DNA of 64,000 nt from Centropus unirufus (Eukaryota > Chordata > Aves > Cuculiformes > Centropidae), in the NCBI GenBank assembly GCA_013397695.1, contig VYZI01000169.1, positions 1,090,688 to 1,154,687 on the forward strand. The letters run 5' to 3'. Positions 46,256 to 58,396 of this stretch are shown here, one piece after another; position 1 is the first letter of the stretch, and each line of letters starts with the position of its first letter. Made by a program: the position numbers and the translations under genes. The notes beneath the pieces are model-generated. The model was not told where the DNA came from and did no database searches. It saw nothing but the letters and a program-made list of their open reading frames with translations.

Positions 46256-46670
46256 TAGAGTCATGGAATGGTTTGGGTTGGAAGGGACCTCAAAGCCAAT
46301 CCAGTCCCACCCCCTGCCATGGGCAGGGACACCTCCCACTGGATCAGGGGCTCCAAGCCCCATCCAAGCTGGCCTTGAACACCTCCAGGGATGGGGCAGC
46401 CACCACTGCTCTGGGCAACCTCATCACAAATAATTTCTTCCTAAGGTCTCATCTAAATGTTCCCCCATCCAATTTTAAACCATTCTCCCTCGTCCTGTCA
46501 CTCCAGGCCCTTGTAAAAAGTCCCTGCCCAACCTTCCTGGAGCCCCTTTCCACACTGGAACCTGCTGTAAGTTCTCACCGAAGCCTTCTCTTTTCCAACC
46601 CAACTGGGTTGGGAACAATCCCAACTCTCTCAGGCGATCCTGGTACAAGAGGTGCTCCAGCCCTTGGATC
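46256..46670 (-). mobile_element. CR1 LINE 3'-end fragment with rearrangements
   Basis: Reverse-strand major-subfamily CR1 from AGAGTCATGGAATGGTTTGG to AAGAGGTGCTCCAGCCCTTG. The GGGCCAGGGCCTCCCCACCC block is missing between CTCTGGGCAACCT and CATCACAAATAATTTCTTCC. An 18-base palindrome, CCAACCCAACTGGGTTGG, sits at 46595-46612 inside the element. Confidence 0.95.
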
Positions 46671-47544
46671 TGTACCTCTGTACTCATCTCCGTGTGTCTC
46701 TGCACAAGGGGGTGGTCTGGGCAAGTCCATCCATGTTACTAAATGAAAAGAAAGCCAAATAAAGCTGCTGTTTCTTTAAAGGGCAGATGAAATCCTGCAG
46801 ATTTTAAGGGATTATTGGGCATTTGGGGCTGCAATCCCACAGCTGCTGGGGGCTGTGGGGTCTGTGCCGGCAGAGAAGCTGCGCCACACACTGTGTTCCT
46901 GCAGGTCCAAGCAAGCCTGTAGCTCACGGGAGGTGACCGGAATGACCATGTCTCCCCAGAAAATGCCACCACTGGAGCTCTTAACCTCAGGAATACTTGG
47001 AGATGGGCTTTTTGTCAAAGGACAAAGGTAGTCCCAGTGCTGGGCCAAGTAGAGCTGATGGAAAAACGCAGTGAGCGTTGTTCTCTGGGCTTCAGGCCAA
47101 GGGGTGGTGGGCCTGGCTCTGTCTTGTTTGACCATTTCCACCAGTCCTGTGGGGATAGATGAAGCCACTGCGGTTTGATAGAGTGCTGCAAACATTTTGT
47201 TCCTGTTTTGCAATGTGTCAGCCTTTAAAGACACCGGGGCAATGGAAATAAATCCTCGCAACACGCGGAGCCCTGGTTCCCAAACAGCAGCTGCCAGTGA
47301 CCCTGGGAGCCATGGGAAGGGGCCTGCAGCTCCTCTGCAAGCTGCTGTCAGCCATAAGGTTCCCTTCCCATCCCACTGCTCTCCTTTAGGGTTGGCCAGG
47401 GTGTGTGGGGGTCTGCAAGAGGCTCCCGATGCTCTTCAGCACAGGGCATTTGGGAGCCCTTGGGCAAAGCATCGGGCAGGAGGGTTGGTAACCAGCAAGA
47501 ACAAACTGTTCCCGTGGCGTGGAAGAATCTGTGCCATGAGGAGC
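46671..47544. other. Non-coding, nothing recognised
   Basis: About 0.9 kb between two CR1 copies. A 150-codon reverse frame (46812-47264) is open but matches no family I recognise. Confidence 0.45.
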
Positions 47545-47742
47545 GCGCTCTTTTTCATTTGAGTGGTGAAGCATTGGAAGAGGCTTCCCAGGGAAGTGGT
47601 GGAGTCCCCATCCCTGGAGGGAGTCAAAGGATGTGTAGATGTGGCACCTCAGGACATGGTTCAATAGACGTGGTGAGGGTTGGACTGGATGAGCTTAGAG
47701 GTCTTCTCCAACCTTAACGATTCTGATCCTCTTCTATGATTC
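47545..47742 (+). mobile_element. CR1 LINE 3'-end fragment, second subfamily
   Basis: Plus-strand CR1. GAAGCATTGGAAGAGGCTTC and AGTGGTGGAGTCCCCATCCC are followed by TTGGACTGGATGAGCTTAGA, GGTCTTCTCCAACCTTAACG and a degenerate tail, CTTCTATGATTCC. The 5' part is truncated. Confidence 0.92.
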
Positions 47743-50700
47743 CAGGCCCAGTGCCAGACGGGGCAAGAGAGATGCTTGCAGGGGTCACTTCCAGCTTGCC
47801 TCTCCTTCTAGCAGCCTTATTCACCCCGTGGGCACCTTCTCTACACCGTGATGGCCTCGCCTTCTCCTTTATGATTAGGATAAGCCTGGGATGCACTAGG
47901 GCTGAGCCTTTGCTCTGGCAGCCCATGGGGATGGGCACTCACCAAGCTGCTGCTCGCAGTGCCCATCCCTGCCTCTGCCCTCACTGCGCTCCTACCACTC
48001 CATCCCCTGTGATACCAGGAGAAGAAATCCTGACATTTGCTGAGCCAGGAGTCCAAGATGGGCTCCAAACCCCAATTTCCCTGGCCCAAGCCTGGCCCTA
48101 CACATCACCCCGCAAGGTTTTGCTGTCACTGATTCACCAGGCCGATCGCTTTTCCTTTCCCTCAGCAATGTCTGCAGTGGTTCAGGCAGGCAGGGTTTGA
48201 ATGTCCTCAGGCAGCAGATGTGTCAGGAGGCAGTGATCGCTGGCTGGCACCGTCACAGGAGCCGTGCCAGGGCTTTGGTTGGGAAACTGAAACCCGCGTG
48301 AGCCAAGTGTCACCCGTGTGAGAAAGAGGTCAGGTTCAGGATCCCTGCAGAGCGCAGGGGCTCGAACCCAAGGGCATCACGGCTGTCCCTGAGCTCTTCA
48401 AGACCAGGTTTGGACTTGCCCACTTTTCCAAAGCGTTCCTGCTTTCAGCGATTGATGCAAGGCTGGGATTTTCAGCTGAGGCTGTGCCTCGGTTTTAGGA
48501 GGAACCATAAAAATATGACAAGGGTGTGTAACATGGGATAGCAGAGAAGTTGTCTCAGACAACAGGAGCACTCCAGGCACCCCGGCAGGAGATGAGCCGA
48601 CCTTGCAGAGCATGGGGGTGCAGCTGTGACCTCACACCTCGCCGTGACCACAGCAGCAACCTCCTGGGACCACAAAACGTGTGGGCAGGTTCCCTCCGAG
48701 GGGGATGCAGGTTGTAAGGGGCTTCCACAACTGGGACCTTTGTCCCTCTGTGCTTGTGGGGGGTTGGTCTTAAGAGGAAAGCAAATCTCCTTGGAAAGCT
48801 CTGGCTGAGGGCTGAGCTCCAACTCTTCTTGGGAAGAGTCTTGGTGGTACCAAGACAGCCCCTCGCAGCCTGGTGTGTTTTCTAAAAGGACGTTCGAGCA
48901 GAGATAAGAGCATTTCCAAAGCTATTTGTGTCCCAGTCGAAGGGCCCGGGAATGGGACCAGACCTGCATTTTATCTCCCAGTGGGAAATGAGTCAAATTA
49001 GTTTTCTGGAGGGACAGGGTGAGACTGGATGTTTAATAGCCCAGCCCTGGGAGTTACAGATGGTGCTAGCTGAGAGCTGCGCTTTGCTGGCCGGGCTTTG
49101 TGTGCCCCCCCCGCCCCCCAAATGGTCCCAAAGATGAATTGATACAGGAGCTTCCCAATGCAACTTGAGCAACTTGAGCTACGCATGGGTCACAGCTGAA
49201 GGTCTGAGCTGCTCATTGCAGGATTGGGATCAGCAAAGGTGAACTAAGTTAAAAAACCCGCTAAACAGTCACATAGAGCTTTTTCTGGGCTTAAATCAGA
49301 TTTTTATGGAGGATTCATCTCGTTTTCTGATCTTTTTTTCCCTTCTCAGCACAAGAAAGAGGAATGGGGAAGCGTGTGGCAGTGGAGGGTTCCTAGCTCA
49401 CCGGCAGGGGAGGAGGGCAGGAGGAACCGAAGCCTTGTCACATAAGTAGGATGACACAACTGACCTCCAAAGGAAAGCTTTTCTTTTCAGAGGCACTTCA
49501 GGCAGATGTCTGTCCACATCTCTGGTCAGCAGGACTGGAGCATCTGATCCCAGCTTGGAGAGCTGAGTCATGTGAAGGCTGCAGATCTGATTCTCCATCT
49601 GTGACCAGACTTCTGGGTTTTCGTGTCAGGCAGGATTTGGCCTTATCCAGTCATCCCAAATACGTCTGCTCGTCTCAAGTGAAATCCAATTTGGCATTTC
49701 TTTTTTTTTTTATATATGGCCATCGTTAATTATGCCTGCAATTAGTGGCATAATGTAGGCTCTGAGAGCTGATGAACTGAGTCTGCTGCAGAGTGCTTGG
49801 CTTTGAAGAGGTCGTGTGACGCTGTTCTTACCAGAGATGTTTTACCGGGCTCTTTAGTTGGGACAAGACTTACAGAACATCTGGCTTAAGAACAAGCTGC
49901 TACTCACGCGGGTTATTTAAACACAGCCTGAGAGATGTTAGGTTGCCGATGTGTGTTAATCAAAACCAGGTACTCCTGCAAAATTGAGGTGAAATTTAAT
50001 CACGTGGCCAAACAGATGCACCAAGAAGCAGTGAGAGACCAAGGCAGGAGAGAGCTGGTAGCAGTTGTTTGCTGACCTGGTATTAAATCTGATTTGTGAC
50101 TTTAAAAAGCTGCCTCTTCCTTGATTTTTCTAGTGTGAGCTTACAAAGAGAAGCCCTCCTGCTCCTCTTGGAAAAGCAGGAAAGCATATTACGGGCACTG
50201 ATAAAAGGTAAACAAACCAGGAGACACAAAGTTTCTTGATATGCTCTAATTGAGCTGGTTTCCTTACTTTGCCTTTGAGAAGGAACAGCCACAAGGCATT
50301 CTCGAGAGCCAAGTGAACTGTTGTTATCTCAAAAAGGTCTCCTTAATGTCTCGTTCGTGGGGGCTCCAAGTCTGCTCTGGCCACTGCCTGGAAGTCTAAG
50401 AAAAGAAGTCTACTGGCCTCTGTGATAAAGCACCCATTTTTAGGCCTTGGGAAGGATGGGGTTGTTGACAGTTCCCTCCTGTGAAAATCCAGTGCGGCCC
50501 AGTCTCCTGTGTCAATGGAAGGGATGTATGGCAGCCCTAATGCAAAAGGTATGTGATTAGATAGTCCTGGCTGCTATCTGCCCCAGCTCTGATAGGCAGC
50601 CCTCACTGGGGCTAAATGGGAGCCATCAGAGTTGCCAGACTGACGCCAGGCCCTTCATCAACTGCCTCCCAGATAAGGGGAGAAGGCTGCAATCTTCATG

Positions 50701-53700
50701 TTTCCCCAGTGGGTGAACTTGAGCGTTCCTGGCTGCATCTCGCACAGACATCGTGCAGAGCCAGCGAGGGGATAATAGACGGGTTGAGACTGTCAGGAGT
50801 CCAAAAGTTCAGCCTCAGAGATCCTGTTGCAGCCACACGTGCCTCATGGTTATCTGCCCTGGCTTTAACCTCCCCTTGAACAAGGCTGGCTGGGATGCCA
50901 GCAGAAGGGGATGTCCCCGCCTTGGACGGTGCCGGCGTTCCAGGCTCTGAGCCGCCCCACATTCCTGCCTGGCCACAGCACGCCCCGCACCGTGACTTAC
51001 CTCGTGGGGGAGGTTCAAGTGGAAAGGAAGGGTCTGCTCCAAAGGACCTGCTTGGTCTCCATAGGGTAGCTCCAAGAAGATGTTAGCAGGGAAAAGCAGC
51101 CACTAATGGTCTCAGCTCTCAAGGGCCACGGTAGGGTGGAGAGAAGGTGGCTTCAGCACATCCATGGTGACATCTCCAGGTTGTGTTTTGCTCTGGTTTG
51201 TTCTCTGAGTGTTGAGTATCAGTACATGGTGGGGACAGAGCAGCTTCTTCCTTACCTGAGACTTTGTGTAGTGGTCGTAGGGTTTGGTCCACAAACCTAT
51301 TGTGCAACCCCAAAGAGATGCTCCTCAATGGGCCTCCCACCCGTGGAACATCCATGTCTTTGGAGATGTGAGCCAGCAAAATCAACTGTCTCAGCCTGTG
51401 GCCACTTCTGGTTTCTGCTACTGCTTGGGAACTGGAACAAGTGGTGTGGCCTGTCTCTCCCTTTTACATGAGGCATGGAGCAAGTGGAGGTAGATGCTCC
51501 TGGTGCCACAACTGTCTCTGCAGTCTTCCAGGGAGTCAGGGGGGCCCAGCAAAGTTTCTTCCACCATCAGCTTTATTGCATCCTCTTGGAATGCAGACAG
51601 CTCCAGCGAACAATCCTTCTAAGGGCATTTCCATGTGGCTGTGAGGACCTGGGCAGCACATGAAGGCCTTCACAAAGCCTGCACCCCCTCCACAATGAGA
51701 TGCATTGCACTTAGGATCTCAGATACACCAGTTCTAGTAAAATATTCCACAAAATGACTTGAGGACAGCTGTGTCTTGCACCATTGAACGCAGACTCTTT
51801 CTAGGAGCGTGCTGGAAGCAGGAGGTAGACCTGAAAGCTGCACAGACAATTCATTTCCTCCTTAAGCCTTATCTTTTCCCACACCCAAGGAAAAGCTTAG
51901 GGCTTATTCATTCATTAAAACAGAGGGGAACTTTCCTCCAATCTTTTCCTGGTGACTCACAGGCTCTCCCAGAGCTGCCATCAGAGGTGTGACCAGAGCA
52001 TGCGTACGTTGACCCAAGTTTTCTCTGGTCCTTTCAGCGTGGGTGCCCCACGCAGTGCGTTCATGGCAGAGTGGGTTTCCCTGACCACATGCCTGCCAGG
52101 CACTAAGATAGCAGGTGAGTTCCTGGGGTTTAAAGCAAGCATGCGCATGCCTCCCTTTGGTACAAATCATCTCTGGATCAGAAGGCAGCCATCCCCGTGG
52201 CCAAACGTGGGGCCAAACGTGACCCAGCCAGCCGGGCAGCTCGCGAGGGAGGGTGAACACGGTGCTGTGCTTCATCAGAGCAATGTGTGGGCTCACGTTA
52301 GTCATTGTTTGCAAGTATTTGAGTGATGGCCAGGTCTGATAGAGGTGTCTGCAGAGCCCTGAAGATTCATAACTGTCGGCACAGAAGAGCCTCCTACTGA
52401 AAATCCTTAACCTTAAATCCTTCAGTCTGGGAGCTGGGCCTTCCTTGGCAGCTGCAGGCACCTGGGGCAGAGCTGCGAGCGTTCCTGTCGCTCTCCTGGG
52501 AGGTCCTGCTGCAGCCCAGCCTCTCGGCTCGAAGTTCAGACAAGCCACGCAGTCAGAGGTTACACACGGTGGGTGTGAAACTCAGTTTAACTCAGCAGGT
52601 CTGCAAAGGGGGAAGAAAGTAAGAGTGGTGTGGGCAGCACCCATTGCACTTGGTGAACAGCACGAGTGCCCTCGGTGCCCGCGCTCACCGCTGCTTGCTT
52701 TGCTCTTCCCCTGCTGTGTGCTCTCCTCCCTCGGGCTCTTTTTAAAGCTGCCTCCCGCTTGGTTTGATTGCATTTGCCATGAAAAAGCCATGCACCAGTG
52801 ACTGCAGCGAGGTTACTGTGAGGATTCTCGTGAGTCTGTGTCAGAGTTCTCTCAGCTGGCCAGTTTGACAAGCTGGGAGGAGCTGGAGGTCAGTCAGAGT
52901 GGGGTCTCACCGCACACAGCCCGGGTGCAACGCCTTGCTTGATCTGGAAAAGAAATGAGCATTGTTCTGGGGGCTGATGGATGGACTCGCTCCAACACCC
53001 AGCGTGAGGCTCACTGGGTCTGGGTCTCCATGAGCCCAGAGAGTGTCTAGAAAGGACAAAGAAATTAAAAAAACCCTTCTCGCATGGCTGCTGAGGGCTG
53101 GTCTCTTTTTTTAGGCCAGGTTTTTTTTTCAGGCTGAGAATTTCAGCTTTCATTTTCAGACCTGAAAGGTGCGGGGTGACCCATGCAGACTGGAGAAGGC
53201 TGTCCCACCGCGTGGTACAGCTCCTGTGGGATGGGCATCCTGCCTGGTGCTGCACTGCAGCGTGGCCCATTCCTCTCTGGGAGCAAATGTGAAGCTGGGT
53301 TCAAACACACAGACCAGCGTTTATTGCAGGGGATCATGGCCCTGGCCCTGCTCCCTCCACAACTTCTCCTGGGAGACCTCGAGAGCTCTCCCTGATAATG
53401 CAGTTATCTCTTTCCAACTGGAAGAGTAAGGCAGTAGGCCTGTTGCTCAGGCAACTGCAAGAGAGGGCTCAGTGGTTTGGGTTCTGCTTGCGAGAACCCC
53501 TTCGGGGCCAGTGCACCCCGTTAATTGCCCAGGTCCCCGCACAGCGGGCAGGGACGGGCACAAACAAGTGGTCACACGAACCGTGGACCCTGTTAAACAC
53601 AGACCGAGCTGCCCAGCTGGGGTTGTTTCCGCGTGGTTGCCTGTTGCTTCTATCACAGGAAGAGCTGAAGGAGCTGTCTTCAAGACCATCCCCGTGTGCA

Positions 53701-54619
53701 GCACCAGAACCATCTTTGTGGGAGGTGCCCACAGCCACGGTGTGGTCACATCTTCTGCTGTCACCGTGTCCATTTCCAGCCTGAACAGAAGCCCAGAGCT
53801 GCCAGTGGTGGAACTCTCAGGGATTTCTGTGGGCTTTGAATCCAGTCTGGATTCATTGTAAATCATTCCTTACCTCTTCCTTTTCATTCAGAAGAGCAGA
53901 TCTTGGTGCCAGCCACTGGGCAAGGCCTGATAAACCCACCACAAGTAGAGTCCCTTACGAAGTGGATGAAGAGCGTGCCCATGTTCAGGAGGCTTCTCTC
54001 TCTCTTTCACTGTTGCTCCTGTTTGCTGCTTGGCAACTGGAATATTATTGCACACACACGTTATAGGAGATATGACCTACAGGTAGAATTCATTTATCAT
54101 TTCCCCTTAGCAGACTCCAACCCTGCTGTGGTGAAGACCGCACCAGTTCCCATACGGAGCTGCTGCCACACGGACGTAGTTCACAGCATTTGGAATGAGC
54201 CACATTCCTACGCACTTGGCAGGATCAGACATTTCACTCCTTAATGCTGAGACAAAAGTTCATTAAAACGACCTCGTGGTTTGGGAAGGAGAGCAATTCC
54301 ATCACACAGTTATTTTGGTGGAAAGGTTGGGCTGGGTCTGGATTGGTTTGCCCTGTTTTGTCACAAAAGAGAGCAGAGCTGGCTCAGTTTTGTTTTGGAG
54401 GGCACAGCCAGTCTGTGCTGACTCTGGTCTTGCTCTGTGGTGGCCAACCATGTTTCAGAAAAGTGGGGACTCTATTGCGACTGTTTATGACTCAGTGTGG
54501 TCTTGGCAGTTTTCTGCTGGAGTTCTGAAGCTGGTGGTGGCACAGGCAGGCACACGAAAGCCCCTGCTCTGAAAGCATTCGTTCCATGGGTCAGAGAAAA
54601 TAAGAGCCATGGGAAACAC
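47743..54619. other. 6.9 kb without a recognised element
   Basis: The longest interval here with no CR1 or tandem array. No gene is recognised. The longest frame is 214 codons on the reverse strand (51904-52548), with no domain, no repeats and no splice context. A forward frame at 53472-53861 is 129 codons and also unrecognised. A T-run lies at 49701-49711. If an unrecognised exon or an old unclassified mobile element is present in the window, this is one of the likelier places. Confidence 0.4.
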
Positions 54620-54840
54620 TGGCGAGGTCTCCCTGGAGCCTCCTTTTCTCCTGGCTGAGCGGGCCCAGCTCTCTCAGCCTTTCCTCATAGCAGAGGTGCT
54701 CCAGCACTTGGGTCATCGCCGTGGCCGCCCCGTTCCAACAGTTCCATCTCCTCCTTATGTTGAGGAACTGGACACGGGGCTCTACTGGGGTGTCACAAGA
54801 GCAGAGCAGAGAGGCAGAATCCCTTCCCTCGCCCTCCTTC
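54620..54840 (-). mobile_element. Internal CR1 fragment lacking the 3' end
   Basis: Reverse-strand CR1 from upstream of the usual 3' region. GGAGCCTCCTTTTCTCCTGG, CAGCTCTCTCAGCCTTTCCT and CATAGCAGAGGTGCTCCAGC are followed by CAACAGTTCCATCTCCTCCT, TTGAGGAACTGGACACGGGG and AGAGCAGAGAGGCAGAATCC. These blocks correspond to the 3' end of the CR1 reverse-transcriptase frame. The typical tail is absent, so the element was broken after insertion. Confidence 0.88.
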
Positions 54841-55752
54841 AAGGAGGGGTAGGAAGGAGGCTGGAGTGGCAGTGGTGGGTTGGGCTGACCCAAGAGCGGA
54901 GCAGCATGTGCTGAAAGCAGCAGCTGGAGGAAAAGCACCATGAAGATGGTGTTCAGAGGTAAACATCCACGTGTATCTGAAATATGTGTCTCTATCACCA
55001 GCGCCGACTGTTGCTTCAGTCTGATGGAGCCATGAGCAATTCATGAACGAAACCACTTTGTGCCAGGGAGCCAACCCTGTAATGGAGTGGTTGGAGCTGA
55101 GGGAGAGATGATGAAACGTGTTCCTCTTTAATCTGCCTGGATTAGCTGTGTCTCATTGCTCGCTGGGAAGAAACTTAACAGGATAAGTGATGTTAACAGC
55201 AACTAATCTGATGGTGCCAGAGCAAGTTCTTGCAGATCACTCACACGACGGTGGTGGAAGAGGCAAAGCCTCGCTCTGTGGTGAGTAAGGGGAGGGCTTT
55301 CCCAGTCTGCCAGCTGAAAAACATGAACACGATGTGCTGAAGGGCAAGGGCAAGTACAAGTGATTATGGTGAAGGTGCCAGCCCCGATCTGTGGGCAAAC
55401 AATGATTTCATTGGAGAATAGGGGAAAAAATAGAGGTGACCTCACAGTGTCAGTGGTGGGGGATTTTCATGCCAAGGAGAGGCAGTTAGGGCATCAAAAT
55501 GAAGCTGCTGTACTTTCGTGGTGGTGGAGACACTAGGACAAAGTGAAACCTGTGGTTATTTGGCGATTTTGAGTGAAAAATGTGTTGTTTTCAAAAGTGC
55601 TGGGTCTTATGTCTGTTTTGGGCAGGGGGGAATGGGCAGATGCTGTTCGATGGTGTGTGAGGGCTTGGACTTGAACCTTTGGCCTGCGCCGTTTCTTGTT
55701 TTACCAAGTTGTCTTTTCATTTTATAAGTTTTAAAAAGGAAAAGGACCAAAT
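54841..55752. other. Non-coding, nothing recognised
   Basis: About 0.9 kb without a recognised gene or repeat. Confidence 0.5.
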
Positions 55753-55838
55753 CTTGTGGGAGGTGTCCCTGCCCCTGGCAGGAGGTGGAGCTGGATGATC
55801 TTTAAAGGTCCCTTCTAGCCCAAACCATTCTATGTTTC
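55753..55838 (+). mobile_element. CR1 LINE 3' tail only
   Basis: A strongly truncated plus-strand major-subfamily copy: TTGTGGGAGGTGTCCCTGCC, GGCAGGAGGTGGAGCTGGAT, GGTCCCTTCTAGCCCAAACC and ATTCTATGTTTCT at the end. About 85 bases are retained. Confidence 0.92.
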
Positions 55839-56519
55839 TAAACTGCGCCATTCTTGCTGACATCCCCATCAGAATGGCACGTGTCCTCGGTGTTTAACCA
55901 TGTGTTGGCTTTGGATTCTGGAATTAACAAAATCCTATGGGACCCTGCAGAGAAAGTGTTCCATTTTTCCCCAAATCCCAATTTCTCTGGTCTCTGATTT
56001 CTGCCTGGTGCTCCCAGACCTCACTGCCTGCTGGCATGTGTGTGGCAGCCGTTGGTGCTCATTACCCTCCAGGTTCCGTCCATCCAGTTGGCTTCATTTT
56101 GCTCGTGGAGAACTGAGGAACTTTCAGTCCTGCAAGGTTTGGCAGGTTACAGTGTTCTGGCCATTTCTGTTCCCAAAATCTCTTTGTGCTATTGGCTTGT
56201 CTTCTGTGACTTCTCTGATCTTCCTTGACATTCTCCAGCCTTCTTTGACCTTCCTTGACCCAAAATCTCTTTGTGCTATTGGCTTGTCTTTTATAGCTTC
56301 TCTGATATTCCTGGATCTTCTCTGACTTTCTTTGACATTCCTTGACCTTTTCCAACCTTCTTTGACTTTCCTTGACCCAAACTTTCTTTTTACTCTTGGT
56401 TTATTTGAGCATTTCTGTGTAAAGAAGTGGGGTAAATGTTGTCAAAGGGATGCAAAAGCCTGATTCTCTCCCCACTGTAAAAAGAAAGAGTGCCAAGGAA
56501 ATGGAAGGAAGATGCCGAG
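55839..56519. other. Non-coding, contains a pyrimidine-rich repeat
   Basis: Unrecognised sequence apart from the pyrimidine-rich repeat at 56172-56398, which is listed separately. Confidence 0.5.
56172..56398. repeat. Pyrimidine-rich repeat with an 87-bp unit
   Basis: CCCAAAATCTCTTTGTGCTA recurs after 87 bases (56172 and 56259). A third, diverged CCCAAACTTTCTTTTTACTC follows at 56376. Between these anchors the sequence is built from shorter words such as TTCTTTGACCTTCCTTGACC and CTTTGACATTCCTTGACC, with a spacing of roughly 10-20 bases. The plus strand is largely C and T. Because 87 is a multiple of three, a reverse-strand frame carries a 29-residue repeat, which I regard as a by-product. 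Confidence 0.88.
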
Positions 56520-56735
56520 GAGGGTTAGGTTGGACATCAGGAGAAGGTTCTTTCCCTAGAGGGTGGTGGAGCACTGGAACAGCTCCTAGGGAAGCAGTCA
56601 CAGCTCCAAGCCCGACAATATTCCAGCTGCATTTGGCCAAGGCCCTCAGCTTCACGGGGTGAATGTTGGGGTTGTCCTGTGCAGGGACAGGAGTTGGACT
56701 CGATGGTCCTTGTGGTTCCCTCCCAGCTCAGGACA
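56520..56735 (+). mobile_element. CR1 LINE 3'-end fragment, another subfamily
   Basis: Plus-strand CR1-like 3' region. TTAGGTTGGACATCAGGAGA, GAGGGTGGTGGAGCACTGGA and GGTTGTCCTGTGCAGGGACA are followed by GGAGTTGGACTCGATGGTCC and TTGTGGTTCCCTCCCAGCTC. The GTCCTGTGCAGGGACAGGAG wording separates it from both other subfamilies here. The terminal octamers are missing or decayed. Confidence 0.85.
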
Positions 56736-58338
56736 AGCTGTGCTTCACGTGTCTCGTTCCACAGGGTTTGAGCATTGCTGGTGGTTTTCACTGCCACATT
56801 TCAACGTGGGCCCCTTTGTGACTGAGCAAGAGGCTTCCACCAGGTCTGGCTCCTGGGTTAACTTTGCCGATGGAGGAGAAATAAGCTGGAAACATGAAGT
56901 CTGAAATGAATCTGGGGGAATTGCAGGGTTACAAAATGGCTTGAATTCTTCTGACGGTGCAAGGTATCCACTTAATGTCAACTTCAAGTCCCAGCAGTTC
57001 CAGTAAGGAAGGTTTATAACAACATTAAATCCGGGATAAAAACGGGTTCTTGGCAGTTGCAAAGGTTTGGGGAAAAGGTTTGCTCAAGTTCTGACTGAAA
57101 CAAATGGTTGAGAGTTTTTCTGGGAAATGAGGATTTGAACAAAAATGTTGCTTTGGTTGAACACGAGATTGGCTTTGCTCTCCAAACTCTGCAGCGTCTT
57201 AAAAATAGACTGAAATGTCACTTAAAAATGGAGATGATTTCAACTCAAAAGTGTCAAAACGCTTCATTTGGAAATGCTTTGAGCTTTCCTCTAGAAACTC
57301 AGCATCCACACCATAAGGAAGTGGCCAACCCTGGGCTGGCCACGTCTGAGACAGCTAATTTTGGGTCTTTAACCCAAAGCTGCTCATCTCAGTGGAGGAG
57401 CTCGTGACCCATCGCCAGCGACGCCTGGGGAGGCCGAGGTGGTGCTGGCCACCAGGGAAGGCTGCAAGGCAAATGAACTCATGGTAGCACAGGCTCGCCA
57501 GCCTCTCCTGCCCCCTTTGAACACCACCAAACTCCTCCTCGTTAGTCACTATTTTTACCGATCCTTTCTTAAGCATTCACATGTTTTATGAAGTTAGGGA
57601 AGCCTTTTAAGATGTAAAAAACCCTGCTGTTTTTAATGAGTTTAACAATAAACAGGCAGAGACTGAGGCGTGTGCACAGTCCTCGGGTCAAATCCGCACT
57701 GAATTTCCACTCTGAGGAGCTTCGAGCCCATGTTTTCCCTTCCAAACCACGCTGCGCTGGTGAAAACAAGAGGTTTTAGTGATGCCTCACGCATAAATGA
57801 AGAATTTTGGAGGACTGGGGGTCACTCACAGCTTCTCACAGCTCATCAGCGTGCGCTGGGCGCTGCTTTGGTTGGTTCGATGCAGAGGAACTGCTGTGTC
57901 TGCTGCGTCCTGCTGGCATCTGGCACAATGCGGGGCAGAACTGGCAGCGGCAAACTTGCTTCACATGCTTTTACATTTAACTGAGGCAGCTTAATTGTTC
58001 CTTGATGCAAGCACAAATCTGCAGCCGAAGCATCGCCCCCTGTTCCAGGGAGAGGAGCTGGGATGAAAGAGCTGGCAGGGAAAGAGCCATGTGCAAGGGC
58101 AGAAAGGTTCTTCAGAAATATTCATCCAATGCAAGACGAATCTTCGAATATTTCTGAAAAACAGAGTTTGAGTGTTAATTCCCCCTCACACATCACCCGT
58201 GAAAGAGATCCTAGAGACGAGGAAATGAAACCACAAAGCCAGTAAATGATTTGCCTGAGGCCTTAGCCATAAATCAGCCTCTGAATTTGAGATCGGCTCT
58301 TCCAGCTTCCTCCACAAACTCTCCTGACTCTGCCATGG
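56736..58338. other. Non-coding, nothing recognised
   Basis: About 1.6 kb without a recognised gene or repeat. Confidence 0.5.
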
Positions 58339-58396
58339 AGTCATAGAATCACCAGGTTGGAAAAGACCTTTGAGATCATCAGGTCCAACCATATTT
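58339..58396 (-). mobile_element. CR1 LINE 3' tail only
   Basis: Reverse-strand second-subfamily tail: AGTCATAGAATCACCAGGTT, then GGAAAAGACCTTTGAGATCA and GGTCCAACCATA. Only about 58 bases remain. Confidence 0.92.

Noticed and set aside
51904..52548. 214-codon reverse-strand open frame
   Set aside because: No recognisable motif or family and no exon boundaries that I can support.
51400..54060. Similar phrases CTGCTACTGCTTGGGAACTGG (51417) and TTTGCTGCTTGGCAACTGGA (54027) as parts of one dispersed repeat
   Set aside because: The similarity does not extend beyond about 20-25 bases on either side as far as I can see.
47743..54619. CR1-free stretch as a selectively protected region
   Set aside because: With about 23 copies in 64 kb, one or two gaps of 6-7 kb are expected by chance.
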